Shown piece after piece: positions 1 through 12,017 of a DNA stretch of 40,881 bases (its first letter is position 1; each line of letters opens with the position of its first letter). The stretch lies in assembly GCA_965644315.1 (NCBI GenBank), contig CBFFRQ010000150.1, forward strand, positions 1 through 40,881, written 5' to 3'. Below the pieces are notes generated by a model, which was not told the DNA's origin, made no database searches, and saw only the letters and a list, made by a program, of their open reading frames with translations. Made by a program: the position numbers and the translations under genes. Origin of the DNA: Caecitellus pseudoparvulus. Its lineage: Eukaryota; Bigyra: Bicosoecida.

Positions 1-1355
1 TAACCCTAACCCTAACCCTAACCCTAACCCTAACCCTAACCCTAACCCTAACCCTAACCCTAACCCTAACCCTAACCCTAACCCTAACCCTAACCCTAAC
101 CCTAACCCTAACCCTAACCCTAACCCTAACCCTAACCCTAACCCTAACCCTAACCCTAACCCTAACCCTAACCCTAACCCTAACCCTAACCCTAACCCTA
201 ACCCTAACCCTAACCCTAACCCTAACCCTAACCCTAACCCTAACCCTAACCCTAACCCTAACCCTAACCCTAACCCTAACCCTAACCCTAACCCTAACCC
301 TAACCCTAACCCTAACCCTAACCCTAACCCTAACCCTAACCCTAACCCTAACCCTAACCCTAACCCTAACCCTAACCCTAACCCTAACCCTAACCCTAAC
401 CCTAACCCTAACCCTAACCCTAACCCTAACCCTAACCCTAACCCTAACCCTAACCCTAACCCTAACCCTAACCCTAACCCTAACCCTAACCCTAACCCTA
501 ACCCTAACCCTAACCCTAACCCTAACCCTAACCCTAACCCTAACCCTAACCCTAACCCTAACCCTAACCCTAACCCTAACCCTAACCCTAACCCTAACCC
601 TAACCCTAACCCTAACCCTAACCCTAACCCTAACCCTAACCCTAACCCTAACCCTAACCCTAACCCTAACCCTAACCCTAACCCTAACCCTAACCCTAAC
701 CCTAACCCTAACCCTAACCCTAACCCTAACCCTAACCCTAACCCTAACCCTAACCCTAACCCTAACCCTAACCCTAACCCTAACCCTAACCCTAACCCTA
801 ACCCTAACCCTAACCCTAACCCTAACCCTAACCCTAACCCTAACCCTAACCCTAACCCTAACCCTAACCCTAACCCTAACCCTAACCCTAACCCTAACCC
901 TAACCCTAACCCTAACCCTAACCCTAACCCTAACCCTAACCCTAACCCTAACCCTAACCCTAACCCTAACCCTAACCCTAACCCTAACCCTAACCCTAAC
1001 CCTAACCCTAACCCTAACCCTAACCCTAACCCTAACCCTAACCCTAACCCTAACCCTAACCCTAACCCTAACCCTAACCCTAACCCTAACCCTAACCCTA
1101 ACCCTAACCCTAACCCTAACCCTAACCCTAACCCTAACCCTAACCCTAACCCTAACCCTAACCCTAACCCTAACCCTAACCCTAACCCTAACCCTAACCC
1201 TAACCCTAACCCTAACCCTAACCCTAACCCTAACCCTAACCCTAACCCTAACCCTAACCCTAACCCTAACCCTAACCCTAACCCTAACCCTAACCCTAAC
1301 CCTAACCCTAACCCTAACCCTAACCCTAACCCTAACCCTAACCCTAACCCTAACC

Positions 1356-1396
<41 letters not shown>

Positions 1397-4300
1397 CCCT
1401 AACCCTAACCCTAACCCTAACCCTAACCCTAACCCTAACCCTAACCCTAACCCTAACCCTAACCCTAACCCTAACCCTAACCCTAACCCTAACCCTAACC
1501 CTAACCCTAACCCTAACCCTAACCCTAACCCTAACCCTAACCCTAACCCTAACCCTAACCCTAACCCTAACCCTAACCCTAACCCTAACCCTAACCCTAA
1601 CCCTAACCCTAACCCTAACCCTAACCCTAACCCTAACCCTAACCCTAACCCTAACCCTAACCCTAACCCTAACCCTAACCCTAACCCTAACCCTAACCCT
1701 AACCCTAACCCTAACCCTAACCCTAACCCTAACCCTAACCCTAACCCTAACCCTAACCCTAACCCTAACCCTAACCCTAACCCTAACCCTAACCCTAACC
1801 CTAACCCTAACCCTAACCCTAACCCTAACCCTAACCCTAACCCTAACCCTAACCCTAACCCTAACCCTAACCCTAACCCTAACCCTAACCCTAACCCTAA
1901 CCCTAACCCTAACCCTAACCCTAACCCTAACCCTAACCCTAACCCTAACCCTAACCCTAACCCTAACCCTAACCCTAACCCTAACCCTAACCCTAACCCT
2001 AACCCTAACCCTAACCCTAACCCTAACCCTAACCCTAACCCTAACCCTAACCCTAACCCTAACCCTAACCCTAACCCTAACCCTAACCCTAACCCTAACC
2101 CTAACCCTAACCCTAACCCTAACCCTAACCCTAACCCTAACCCTAACCCTAACCCTAACCCTAACCCTAACCCTAACCCTAACCCTAACCCTAACCCTAA
2201 CCCTAACCCTAACCCTAACCCTAACCCTAACCCTAACCCTAACCCTAACCCTAACCCTAACCCTAACCCTAACCCTAACCCTAACCCTAACCCTAACCCT
2301 AACCCTAACCCTAACCCTAACCCTAACCCTAACCCTAACCCTAACCCTAACCCTAACCCTAACCCTAACCCTAACCCTAACCCTAACCCTAACCCTAACC
2401 CTAACCCTAACCCTAACCCTAACCCTAACCCTAACCCTAACCCTAACCCTAACCCTAACCCTAACCCTAACCCTAACCCTAACCCTAACCCTAACCCTAA
2501 CCCTAACCCTAACCCTAACCCTAACCCTAACCCTAACCCTAACCCTAACCCTAACCCTAACCCTAACCCTAACCCTAACCCTAACCCTAACCCTAACCCT
2601 AACCCTAACCCTAACCCTAACCCTAACCCTAACCCTAACCCTAACCCTAACCCTAACCCTAACCCTAACCCTAACCCTAACCCTAACCCTAACCCTAACC
2701 CTAACCCTAACCCTAACCCTAACCCTAACCCTAACCCTAACCCTAACCCTAACCCTAACCCTAACCCTAACCCTAACCCTAACCCTAACCCTAACCCTAA
2801 CCCTAACCCTAACCCTAACCCTAACCCTAACCCTAACCCTAACCCTAACCCTAACCCTAACCCTAACCCTAACCCTAACCCTAACCCTAACCCTAACCCT
2901 AACCCTAACCCTAACCCTAACCCTAACCCTAACCCTAACCCTAACCCTAACCCTAACCCTAACCCTAACCCTAACCCTAACCCTAACCCTAACCCTAACC
3001 CTAACCCTAACCCTAACCCTAACCCTAACCCTAACCCTAACCCTAACCCTAACCCTAACCCTAACCCTAACCCTAACCCTAACCCTAACCCTAACCCTAA
3101 CCCTAACCCTAACCCTAACCCTAACCCTAACCCTAACCCTAACCCTAACCCTAACCCTAACCCTAACCCTAACCCTAACCCTAACCCTAACCCTAACCCT
3201 AACCCTAACCCTAACCCTAACCCTAACCCTAACCCTAACCCTAACCCTAACCCTAACCCTAACCCTAACCCTAACCCTAACCCTAACCCTAACCCTAACC
3301 CTAACCCTAACCCTAACCCTAACCCTAACCCTAACCCTAACCCTAACCCTAACCCTAACCCTAACCCTAACCCTAACCCTAACCCTAACCCTAACCCTAA
3401 CCCTAACCCTAACCCTAACCCTAACCCTAACCCTAACCCTAACCCTAACCCTAACCCTAACCCTAACCCTAACCCTAACCCTAACCCTAACCCTAACCCT
3501 AACCCTAACCCTAACCCTAACCCTAACCCTAACCCTAACCCTAACCCTAACCCTAACCCTAACCCTAACCCTAACCCTAACCCTAACCCTAACCCTAACC
3601 CTAACCCTAACCCTAACCCTAACCCTAACCCTAACCCTAACCCTAACCCTAACCCTAACCCTAACCCTAACCCTAACCCTAACCCTAACCCTAACCCTAA
3701 CCCTAACCCTAACCCTAACCCTAACCCTAACCCTAACCCTAACCCTAACCCTAACCCTAACCCTAACCCTAACCCTAACCCTAACCCTAACCCTAACCCT
3801 AACCCTAACCCTAACCCTAACCCTAACCCTAACCCTAACCCTAACCCTAACCCTAACCCTAACCCTAACCCTAACCCTAACCCTAACCCTAACCCTAACC
3901 CTAACCCTAACCCTAACCCTAACCCTAACCCTAACCCTAACCCTAACCCTAACCCTAACCCTAACCCTAACCCTAACCCTAACCCTAACCCTAACCCTAA
4001 CCCTAACCCTAACCCTAACCCTAACCCTAACCCTAACCCTAACCCTAACCCTAACCCTAACCCTAACCCTAACCCTAACCCTAACCCTAACCCTAACCCT
4101 AACCCTAACCCTAACCCTAACCCTAACCCTAACCCTAACCCTAACCCTAACCCTAACCCTAACCCTAACCCTAACCCTAACCCTAACCCTAACCCTAACC
4201 CTAACCCTAACCCTAACCCTAACCCTAACCCTAACCCTAACCCTAACCCTAACCCTAACCCTAACCCTAACCCTAACCCTAACCCTAACCCTAACCCTAA

Positions 4301-4403
4301 CCCTAACCCTAACCCTAACCCTAACCCTAACCCTAACCCTAACCCTAACCCTAACCCTAACCCTAACCCTAACCCTAACCCTAACCCTAACCCTAACCCT
4401 AAC
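1..4403. repeat. Telomere repeat array (TAACCC)n
   Basis: About 733 tandem copies of TAACCC, the C-rich strand of a TTAGGG telomere, start at base 1 and run to the first base of the LINE leader. The C-rich strand reads 5' to 3' inward, so the chromosome terminus lies to the left. Reading by eye I see one deviation, an extra A (CCCTAAACCC) near 1375-1378, after which the repeat phase shifts by one. The array has no other insertion that I can see. Its length and purity indicate an active telomerase-maintained end. Confidence 0.97.
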
Positions 4404-4414
4404 TTTCCAAATGT

Positions 4415-4449
4415 CAACCTAATCATAGGTTGTGCATTGCTAACAATGC
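4415..4449 (+). other. Two tandem hairpins at the 5' end of LINE copy 1
   Basis: CAACCTA-ATCA-TAGGTTG (4415-4432, 7-bp perfect stem) is followed at once by GCATTG-CTAA-CAATGC (4434-4449, 6-bp perfect stem). Both have 4-nt loops. In copy 2 the equivalent stems are degraded, with the second retaining four pairs. They lie at the extreme 5' end of the presumed transcript. A role in translation or in RNA packaging is inference only. Confidence 0.5.
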
Positions 4450-4623
4450 CTAATCCAGGCGCTCGTGCACCCAAGTGTGGTGTTGCACAGCGCTAGTGCA
4501 TTGCATTGGGTGCGCGGGTGAGCAGCAGTGCGATTTCCGCACGCCACGCTCCCCACGCAGTGCTAAGTGCGGCTCCGGCTGGACGCTGCACCACTGCTTG
4601 CCCGAAACCATTGCTTCATCATC

Positions 4624-5026
4624 ATGTCATCCAAGGCCAGCCAAGTCCTCGGCGTGCTCTTCGCGGACAAGTGCCTGGAGCAGCGTGTGTCAGGGCGGCC
4701 ACGAACAGGCGTGCTGACTGACATGTCACGCCGAGGGGCAGCCCGGACTTTCCAGCTCGGTGGCATGGACATTGACTGCACGGATGGCCAAGATGCATCA
4801 TTTTTCGTCCGCAAGTGGCTTGGCATCTTCGGAGATGAGCTGGAGGCCGAGTTTCCTGGAGCTGCTCCTGTGATGGTGCGCGCTAATTCCGCGCTGAAAC
4901 AATCCGCACCAGGGCAGACCATTCTCCTTGTCACGCTGCCGAGTGACGGTGAAGGCCCCGCCATTGCCAAGTCCCTGCGCGTTGCTGCTGCTGTGCGAGA
5001 AGACTTCATCATCATGTTGAAGGGGG
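4624..5026 (+). pseudogene. LINE copy 1 ORF, segment 1 (N-terminal domain)
   Basis: The first ATG of the element frame is at 4624 (MSSKASQVLGVLFADKC). It aligns with the copy 2 start at 12366 (MNAQVDQVLGVLFVEGC), and this conservation fixes the start. Shared features are an RTGV-TDM-RRGAARTF block and a TILVTL strand. The reading frame breaks at the G5 run near 5021-5026. One extra G would continue it into the next segment with the same residue spacing as copy 2. I recognise no known family. By position it corresponds to the ORF1-like RNA-binding part of other LINEs, which is inference. Confidence 0.7.
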
Positions 5027-8000
5027 CGGCTCTGTGGGCGTGGTGTACTCCAACACGCGGCAGTTCACGTCAGAGCGCGCCAGGGTCAGCGTGATCGCCC
5101 CTCCCTCTGTAGTGAAGGTTGCTCAAAAGATCTCTGAGGCAGCAACCAACATTGCCTGTGAGAGTGGGGATGTGTCCAAGATCTTGAAGCTTGTCCATGC
5201 CCATGTCACCAACACTCACTCCATCGCCAAGCGTGCTCCAAAGCCTGTCGGACACTCCGTCTCTCCAGAAGATGACGCCTCTGTCGACAAGCTGCCAAGC
5301 ACACTGCCAAAGCCCCTTGCTGAAGGCGGTCCCAAGAAGAAGAAGACACGGAGGGGCAAACGCAAGCCATCGACAAAGAGCTCTCCTCCTCGGCGCTTTG
5401 CTGAACTGTTCAAGGAGGGCGTCGTGACTACTCGCCCCACAGCGCCCTCCCCTCCATCTGCACCCGCCGAGTCGTCAGGCCAAGCTGCTCCTTCCCCTGA
5501 ACATGTCCCTCTTCCGTCCACCAGAGTCAAGCGCCCGACCTTCAGCAGATGGGACTCGCCCAGCCCACGCAAGAGACCTCCTCCCGTGTCCCCGACAGCT
5601 GCGGCACTATCGGGCAGCGGGGCACAGCCACCTCTTGCAAGTCCTGCAAACACGGCACCCACTACGCTGCTAAAACTTGCTGACTGCAGTCGCCGACCAG
5701 CACGGCTTGGACAGGCAAACCTTGACTTGGGTTCCCCCTTGCAGCAACTCCTCGCCTCTGCGCACGCGTTCCGCAATAAGGACCAACGACACTGTGTCCA
5801 GGCCTGCTTTGAAACAGCAGCAGGAGAGCCACTCTTCAATGACGATGACCTTGTCCTTCTTCAACACGCAGCCACCATCCAAGCGGCGCAGACATCCTTC
5901 TGTGCTGTGTTGAAGAAGAGCAGCGCGCGTCACCCTGGCACACCAGACTCGGAGGTCCATGCTGTCTGTGAAACAGAACCTTCCATGCCGACCACCGAGC
6001 AAGACAAGCTTGACCTCTTTCAATCGTTCCTGTACCGACATGCGCCTGATGATGCAGCACTCACCAGTGCCTGTCCACCTGTGCTCCTCCCTGGTCTTCA
6101 TCTCTTGCTCACGCGTATCAACGAGGGCCATCGGGAACTTGAAGGCGGCACAGTGTCTGGACACTGCCTGGTTGATGTCAAGGCAGAGAAAGAGATGACC
6201 TCCGAGGCAAAAGTCTTTGCTGGGGTGTACTTCGCGTTTGCTCTCAGCTTGGTTGACACTGGAGGTGTCTCCCACCTTCAGCTCATTGTCGTCAACGCTG
6301 AGAAGTCCACACTTGTACTGTGGAACCCTGACGAACCCTTCAAGAGCACCAACATTCCAATCGACGGCTGCCTGAACACACTCGACTCGATGGGCATTGA
6401 GTCTGTGTACCGTGTCTCATCCTCCCCGCTGAGTGGCAAGCCGATTCCCTTCAAAGACAGAGTGCGGCTGGCCATGCTGTCCCTCAGGTCTGACTTTCCC
6501 CCACTCCCGTTCGTAGCTGAGGACGAGACTGTCTACCCAAAGACTCTCATCACTGGCAAGACAACACGGGTGTACCTCCCTGTAGGCCGCACCACGCGCC
6601 AACAAGCAGCTGCCGATGAGAGAGCCAAGACGGTTGACCCCATACTGTCACTCATCCCAACATCTGTACAAGTCGCCGACCAGATCAGTAGCGATGCACC
6701 CCATACCCCTGTCGGCCGCGGAAGACACATGACACTCGCACTTGCTGCTTGGAATGTGCACGGCTCCTGCGGCCAGTGTGTCCACGATGTCGTCACCTGT
6801 GTCCAGTCTGTGTGCAGTGCGTCGTCCATGTTGGCACTCTGTGTCACAGAGCCTGGGGGGCACGGCCTGCTCGACACGGAAGTCATGGGCCTTGAATGCT
6901 TCCGCCCAAGCCCGCCTGATCGGCCTGTCGGGCGGAGTGAGGTTGCCTTGCTGCTTGATCGAAGACTCAATGGCTCAGTGATCCCGGGCCTCGACGTTGA
7001 TGGTCGCTGCATAATTGCTTGCTCGATCCCTGCAAGCCCACAACCCATCGCCATCATAGCCACGTACGTACCCAACTGGCACTCTTGGCAGCGAAAGAAG
7101 CCAGTCGCTGATCCGGACACGAAGCTTCCGTACCGGCAAGAGGTTTGGCGGCAGCTTGAGTCTGCTGTTCAACAGCTCCGCCTCACCCACATGATTGTCA
7201 TCATGGGTGACTTGAACACTCATCCAGGTGACGAAGGGGTAGGCACGTGGGGAGCAGATCACTGGGAGAACCGGACCGGCATTCCCGAGCCCACTGAAGA
7301 CATCCTGCAGATGCAGCTCCTCTGCGAGCAAGGCCCACTGATCCCAGCCGGACTTGGTGGCCTGCCAACGCACAGGTATGGTCGGGCTCTGGACCACATC
7401 CTGATGACTGAGGACCTCCACAGTATGTTGAGCAGACCACTGCACATCACAACAACGTTCTCCAGCGGGACGAAAAAGAGTGCCGCTCGACTAGTCCTCA
7501 GTGACCATCATCTTGTTGCAGCAGAAGTCCGAGTGAAGCCTGCCAAGCGAGTGTGGACATCATCCAAGAGCCCCCATGTACAGGCGGTGCCACCCTGGTG
7601 GACCTCAGCGACAGAGGCTGGGCTGGCAGCGCAAGCGATGTTTCGAGGATCCCTCAGCTCGCGGGCCACCGCGCTCCAGACAGGCAGCGCCGCCCCGAGC
7701 CTATCCTTTCTCAACGGTGCTATCGAAGCTGCGGCTATGGACACACATCGCAAGGCCAAGACCCCACGTGACCCTCTGCCCCAGCTGAAGATGGACATCA
7801 AGGCGGCCAGCGGGCTCAAGAAGTCCATGACTGCACGCGTGTCCAAGCTGCGGAAGACCATTGCCAAGCTGCACCGGAAGCTCGCACTTGCCACCGGTCG
7901 GCATCCTCAGCCAGACCACGCCCGTGCCATCCGAGAGGGAATCTCCATGGCCACTGAAGAGCTACACGCCACGCTTCAATGCCGCAAGGATGCAATGCGG

Positions 8001-8585
8001 AAGTGCACGAGGCTTGTGAAGAAGAAGCGACATGTCACTCTGTCCAGGATCCGAGCACGCTTGAGGGAACTCGCTGTCACGGATCCCTTCACTGCCCACC
8101 AACACATCAAGCGCCTGTCAGGTCGAGGTCGTCGAGCCCGTCGAGCTCCCATCAGGTCCGTGAAGTCCATGCAGGGAGTGCTCATCTCCTCCCCTGATCT
8201 GGTGAAGGAGGAGGTTGCCAAGCAGATGTCTGGCATCCTGAGTCACAACAAGCCCAGGCCAACATCGCTGAAGTACGGGCTGGCAAGGTTCCTTCCCTCA
8301 GCCCAAGAGTCCTTCACCCCGCCAGTGACATGGCTTCCCTCCAAGAAGCAAGTCAAAGTCCTCATGGGATCACTCAGCTTGCATCGACACCCAGGCTCTG
8401 GCAAGTTCCAATCAGAGCACATCAAGTATGCTGGGCCAGGCTTCCAAGACATCTACTCCCAAGCCGTCATCCAAGCGTTGCAACACGGCACCTGCCCGCC
8501 AGACTACCATGCAGGCATTGGGTCACTCATCCCCAAGAAGACGAGTGAAGCTGGGCGGCCTCGCACATACCGCTTGATTGTATGC
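5027..8585 (+). pseudogene. LINE copy 1 ORF, segment 2: basic linker, unknown domain, APE endonuclease, start of RT
   Basis: This open frame continues segment 1 after a one-base shift. It contains a nuclear-localisation-like basic run (KKKKTRRGKRK, about 5332-5370), a Pro/Ser-rich linker, and a globular region of unknown family (about 5690-6640) conserved in copy 2. An apurinic-endonuclease-like domain follows at about 6728-7535. Its motifs are AAWNVHG, TEPGGHG, ATYVPNWHSW, GDLNTHPGDE, YGRALDHIL and SDHHLVAAEV, matching the Asn/Glu, GDxN, DH and SDH catalytic signatures. A Lys/Arg-rich linker then leads into the RT, where the frame breaks at the C5 run about 8588-8592 (after RPRTYRLI). Confidence 0.85.
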
Positions 8586-11187
8586 CGCCCCCTCCTGCGA
8601 AGCTCTTCTTCTCAGTGGCCGCTGCATGCCTGGAGTCCTGGATGCAAACATGGGTGTCGAAGGAGCAGGCTGGCTTCACTCGACACCGCAACACGCATGA
8701 GCACATCTTGGCTCTCCAAGAGGTGATCAAGGGCCACCTGCGACAGTCAACAGCGCCAGTGCAAGTCCTGGTACTCTTCGTGGACTTCCGGGGAGCATTC
8801 GACTCTGTGAGCCACGCAGCCATCACAGAGATCCTTGAGGCTGCCTCCCTCCCTGCGCCACTCCTGGCCGTCATCAAGGAGTACATGTCCAAGGCGACGG
8901 TCTCCATCAACACGCGCCATGGTCTTTGTCGCCCCCTTCCTGTCAGCAATGGTGTCCCCCAAGGAGGAGCTCTGTCCCCCCTCCTCTTCAAGGTTGCGAT
9001 AGATGTGCTGTCGCAAAGGCTCCACGAGATGCCCCTCCAAGGCATCCAGGGAGTGGGCATCCCAACACCAGCAGGCCATGTCACCCACACCCTGTATGCA
9101 GACGACCTGGCCTGCATCGCAACGTCTGCCACGGCCTTGCACCGAATCTTCGTAGAGGTGAAGGCCATCGCTGCCCGGGTTGGCCTTGCCATCAACCCGT
9201 CGAAGTCCGGGGTCATGATCCTTGCCAACTCCGTGCGAGGCAGCCGGACACCAGTCAGTGAAAGGAAGAAGTTGGTGTGGCGCTCGGCTGCCCTCAAAGC
9301 GGGCAGCATGCTGAAGGTTGGCACCAAGTCCATCCAACGGGTGGCCGAGTACACCTACTTGGGTGTGCCGATGTCCGAACATCCTGCCAAGACCCGTGCA
9401 CTTACCCTGCAACAAGCTGGGCTTGCTTGCATCCAAGCCGGGTTCACTGCGGGCGCGCTGCTCAGTGCCACCTGGCTCGATGTGCAGCAGCGGCACCTGG
9501 TTGGGTATGCCACTGTCACGTCAGCCGCCGACTACATGCTGTCCACCCAAGCCAACAGTTCCCTGCTTCCGCTGCGCGATGTTGACCGCGGCGTCGCCCT
9601 CGCCTTGGACAGGACCCAAGTCGGCTCGCAGAGTGCACTCATGCGCCCCCACAGCTACGCCAAGCTGGCTCTATGCGGAGTCCTGCCTGCCCACATCCGC
9701 TCCACGCAACTGCGGACTGGGATGTTTGTCAAGGCTCTCCGGATGCTGCACTCGGACACCCCTCTTGCCCGAGCTCTGTGCCTGACCATCCCGCAGGCCC
9801 TTGACCTTATGCCTGCTTCGATGTCGACGACCTTCATCGTCGACACCATTGCTGATGGAGGTCGACTCCGGGCTGCCAGTGTCCCTGCTCCGTGGGCACT
9901 GCATGCCCTCTTGGACCTCTGGCTCATGGGCTGCATGCCAGACCTTGCACAGCTTCGGCTTGCATGTGCACCTGGCTCTGAGCATGCTGCCACAGCCCTT
10001 GCCCAAGTCCTTGCCGGACTTAAGACCACCCCGGGCCTCCACAGGTCTGCGGTGGTTGGGGTGGCTGCCAGCGAGACGTCGTCCATGGCCGAACCCCCGG
10101 CCTTCACGGCAGACACCCCCTGGGCCCTGCGTCGCCAAGTCCTCGCGTCGTATCTTCATGTAGCCCAGGCAGTGCCGAGTGCAGCTGCCCACTACACCAC
10201 CGACAGCCGAATCCCCCAAGTGCAGAAGCCCAGGCCGTATCATCTTGGGCCTGGTGCGCAGCACTTCGTGTGGCTACATCCACTGCCACACGGGGTGAAC
10301 CCCCTCTTCTGGGTCTGTCCTGATGACAGGCCCACCAGAGTGATGGTCCATCACTTCCAGACCTTACAGCTTCTTCATGGGGGGGACAGTGCCACTCTGT
10401 ACGAGTGCTGTCCGATTTGCGGACTCAACACCGATGTACAGCTGCACGTGCACATCCTGCTGCACTGCACCCACCACGAACTCACCATGGCACGCCAACA
10501 CACGATGACCAAGTTCAGAGAACTGGCCAACAGGTCAGCTGTGCCCGAGTCCGCGGCGGGCCAAGTGCAGTGCCTGCCCATCCCCCCCAAGATCTGCCAC
10601 GCCCTCCTTCGTGCCCCCGACCCAGAGCCGCGAAGCCTGCGGGACCTCGAGGTCCTCCACAGGCTCCTGCTCTGCGGGCAGTGGCCTCACCGGTGGGGGC
10701 TGGCCGACGAAGAGCAGCTTGTCTCTATGAAAGAGGCGGCTGTCCTCTCCCACCCCCACCTCGTCCACCGTGCTGGTCCTTGCCGTGTCCGTGCCCCAGC
10801 TGTATGGCAAGACATCCTGCGCAGCGCGGTTGAGTTCACAGCAAAGGCGTGGCGGGTCACAGTCACTTACATGTTGCGTATGACCGATGCCCACCACCTT
10901 GCTGTCCAGAGGCATGCTGAGTACCTGTGGTGGGCAGTACATGGGCGCGGGGCGCCGCTGCCTGGCCGCACGCAGCCAGTGCGGTCAGCGGCCACGCGGC
11001 ACACGCGCAGGCCCCGCACTCGCCGCAGGGCACGCACCTTTTCCCTGCCAAGGCTGGCCAAGTGCCGTCCACGGAGGGCAAGGTCCAGAGGACGCTGCAG
11101 CACTTCATGGGGCCTCAGCCAGCCCATGCAGACACTGATGGTGAGGGGGAAGGGCCCGATGGTTCCTGTGAAGAGAGCGAGGAGTAA
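8586..11187 (+). pseudogene. LINE copy 1 ORF, segment 3: reverse transcriptase and zinc knuckle
   Basis: Reverse transcriptase motifs appear in order: PPPAKLFFSV (domain 1), FVDFRGAFDSVSH (motif A, about 8777), NGVPQGGALSPLLF (motif B, about 8948), LYADDLACIA (motif C, YADD at 9095-9106), GLAINPSKSGVMI (motif D) and YLGVPM (motif E). A C-terminal knuckle CPICGLN...H...H-x4-C (about 10409-10468) resembles zf-RVT. The raw frame runs on to a TGA at 11263. Comparison with copy 3 shows that the frame after the T4 run near 11041 should shift, giving an acidic tail and a TAA at 11185-11187. APE plus RT plus knuckle places the element among LINEs with an APE-type endonuclease. The clade cannot be settled by eye. 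Confidence 0.88.
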
Positions 11188-11283
11188 GGCGGAACGCAGG
11201 CGTGCGGGCGGGGAGTGGAACAGCCACGCTTGTGGCCGCGTCTACCCTCCACGAGTGTCCTGACGTGATGAACCTGTGTGAAG

Positions 11284-11299
11284 CGTGGTGATAACCACG
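11284..11299 (+). other. 3' UTR hairpin CGTGGT-GATA-ACCACG, LINE copy 1
   Basis: A 6-bp perfect stem with a 4-nt loop lies 97 bases after the inferred ORF stop. Copy 3 has the same stem with a different loop (CGTGGT-AAGA-ACCACG) at 15608-15623, 53 bases after its stop. The stem is kept and the loop varies, which suggests structure. No pair change is seen, so covariation does not support it. Confidence 0.5.
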
Positions 11300-11822
11300 G
11301 TAGCCCGAAGCAGATGCCCAAGACCTTACCTTTTACTTACTACATAGCCTGCGAGTAGCAGTGGAGTGAGCGGGAGCGTGCCTCGGGCCGCGGCGCGTGT
11401 GCAGCCGCAGTGCTGCACGGCCGCGGCCCGGATGGCGGCTGACGATGAAGCAAGCTCACTCACCACGAAACCAGGGCGTGACGGGTTGAAGAAGAAGGTC
11501 CTTTTCCTTTCTGTATCCCCCTTGATGCGCGCGATGCGCTCTGTGGCGCGGGCGCGTGTGTGCGCACGGGTGCTGGTGTGCGCGATCGAATTCCGCACCA
11601 CGCACCCGGCCGAGTTCCCGCGCAGAGGCGGAGCACACACCTCATGAAGGGCGCAGAGAGGCCTATGAGGGCCACAGAGGAGGTGGGTGAGGAATTTGGA
11701 TTATGATCTGTTGTCAAGACTGCGCGGATGCCTGGGTGTGCTCTGGTGTGCCCCAGGTGTCTGGCGCTGGCGGAGCAAGGGATGAAGTGTAGCGGAGGAG
11801 GGCCAAGATGATGAATTGGAGC

Positions 11823-11901
11823 GGGCAGGGACCTGCCCTAGCAAGTGGCGGCAGATATAACGGGTGCAAGCCTGTGTTTGTTGCGAATCCGCGCCAAGCG
11901 G
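11823..11901 (+). ncRNA. Structured 3' UTR module (three hairpins), LINE copy 1
   Basis: Three consecutive hairpins are visible. HP1 is GGGCAG-GGAC-CTGCCC (11823-11838). HP2 is ACGGGT-GCAA-GCCTGT (11860-11875), with two wobble pairs and a GNRA loop. HP3 is CCGC-GCCAA-GCGG (11889-11901). The same order and similar spacing recur in copies 2 and 3 with different stem bases that keep pairing. The module begins about 187 nt before the element 3' end. It is part of the element RNA rather than an independent gene, and recognition by the element reverse transcriptase is the natural hypothesis. Confidence 0.65.
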
Positions 11902-12009
11902 TAGCCGCTGTGGCGTCCTACATGTGCAGAGGTGCATTGTGGGGCGCCCGTGTGACGCTCAAGCTGTACGGTGCCAAGCTGTGCCGAGGTGAAATGCATT
12001 GTGAGTTGC

Positions 12010-12017
12010 TAACCTAA
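12010..12017. repeat. Telomere-repeat scrap between LINE copies 1 and 1b
   Basis: TAACCTAA follows the copy 1 terminus ...GAGTTGC and precedes the truncated tail of copy 1b. It is a degenerate unit of the TAACCC repeat and sits at the same place as the repeats after copies 1b, 2 and 3. Confidence 0.6.

Larger units (their letters stand above)
4404..12009 (+). mobile_element. Telomere-associated non-LTR retrotransposon (LINE), copy 1, near full length
   Basis: A 7.6-kb element abuts the telomere on its 5' side. Its start matches the start of copy 2 (TTTCCAAATGTCAA, then the shared stretch CTAATCCAGGCGCTCGTGC), so the 5' end looks complete. It carries one long reading frame with APE endonuclease and reverse transcriptase domains, interrupted by three one-base frameshifts, then an 820-bp 3' UTR. 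The 3' end AATGCATTGTGAGTTGC is followed directly by TAACCTAA, as in the other copies. The orientation, 5' end toward the terminus, is that of Drosophila HeT-A/TART, in which the 3' end is joined to the chromosome. No poly(A) tail and no target-site duplication are visible. Endpoints rest on comparison between copies. Confidence 0.85.

Noticed and set aside
1-4403. CRISPR-like or satellite array
   Set aside because: The unit is a 6-bp telomere repeat at a sequence terminus, with no spacers.
10927-11187. An overlapping plus-strand ORF at the end of LINE copy 1 as a separate gene
   Set aside because: Its last part (from about 11041) aligns with the C-terminus of the copy 3 ORF, so it is the true end of the LINE frame after a one-base shift. 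The upstream part is a shadow.
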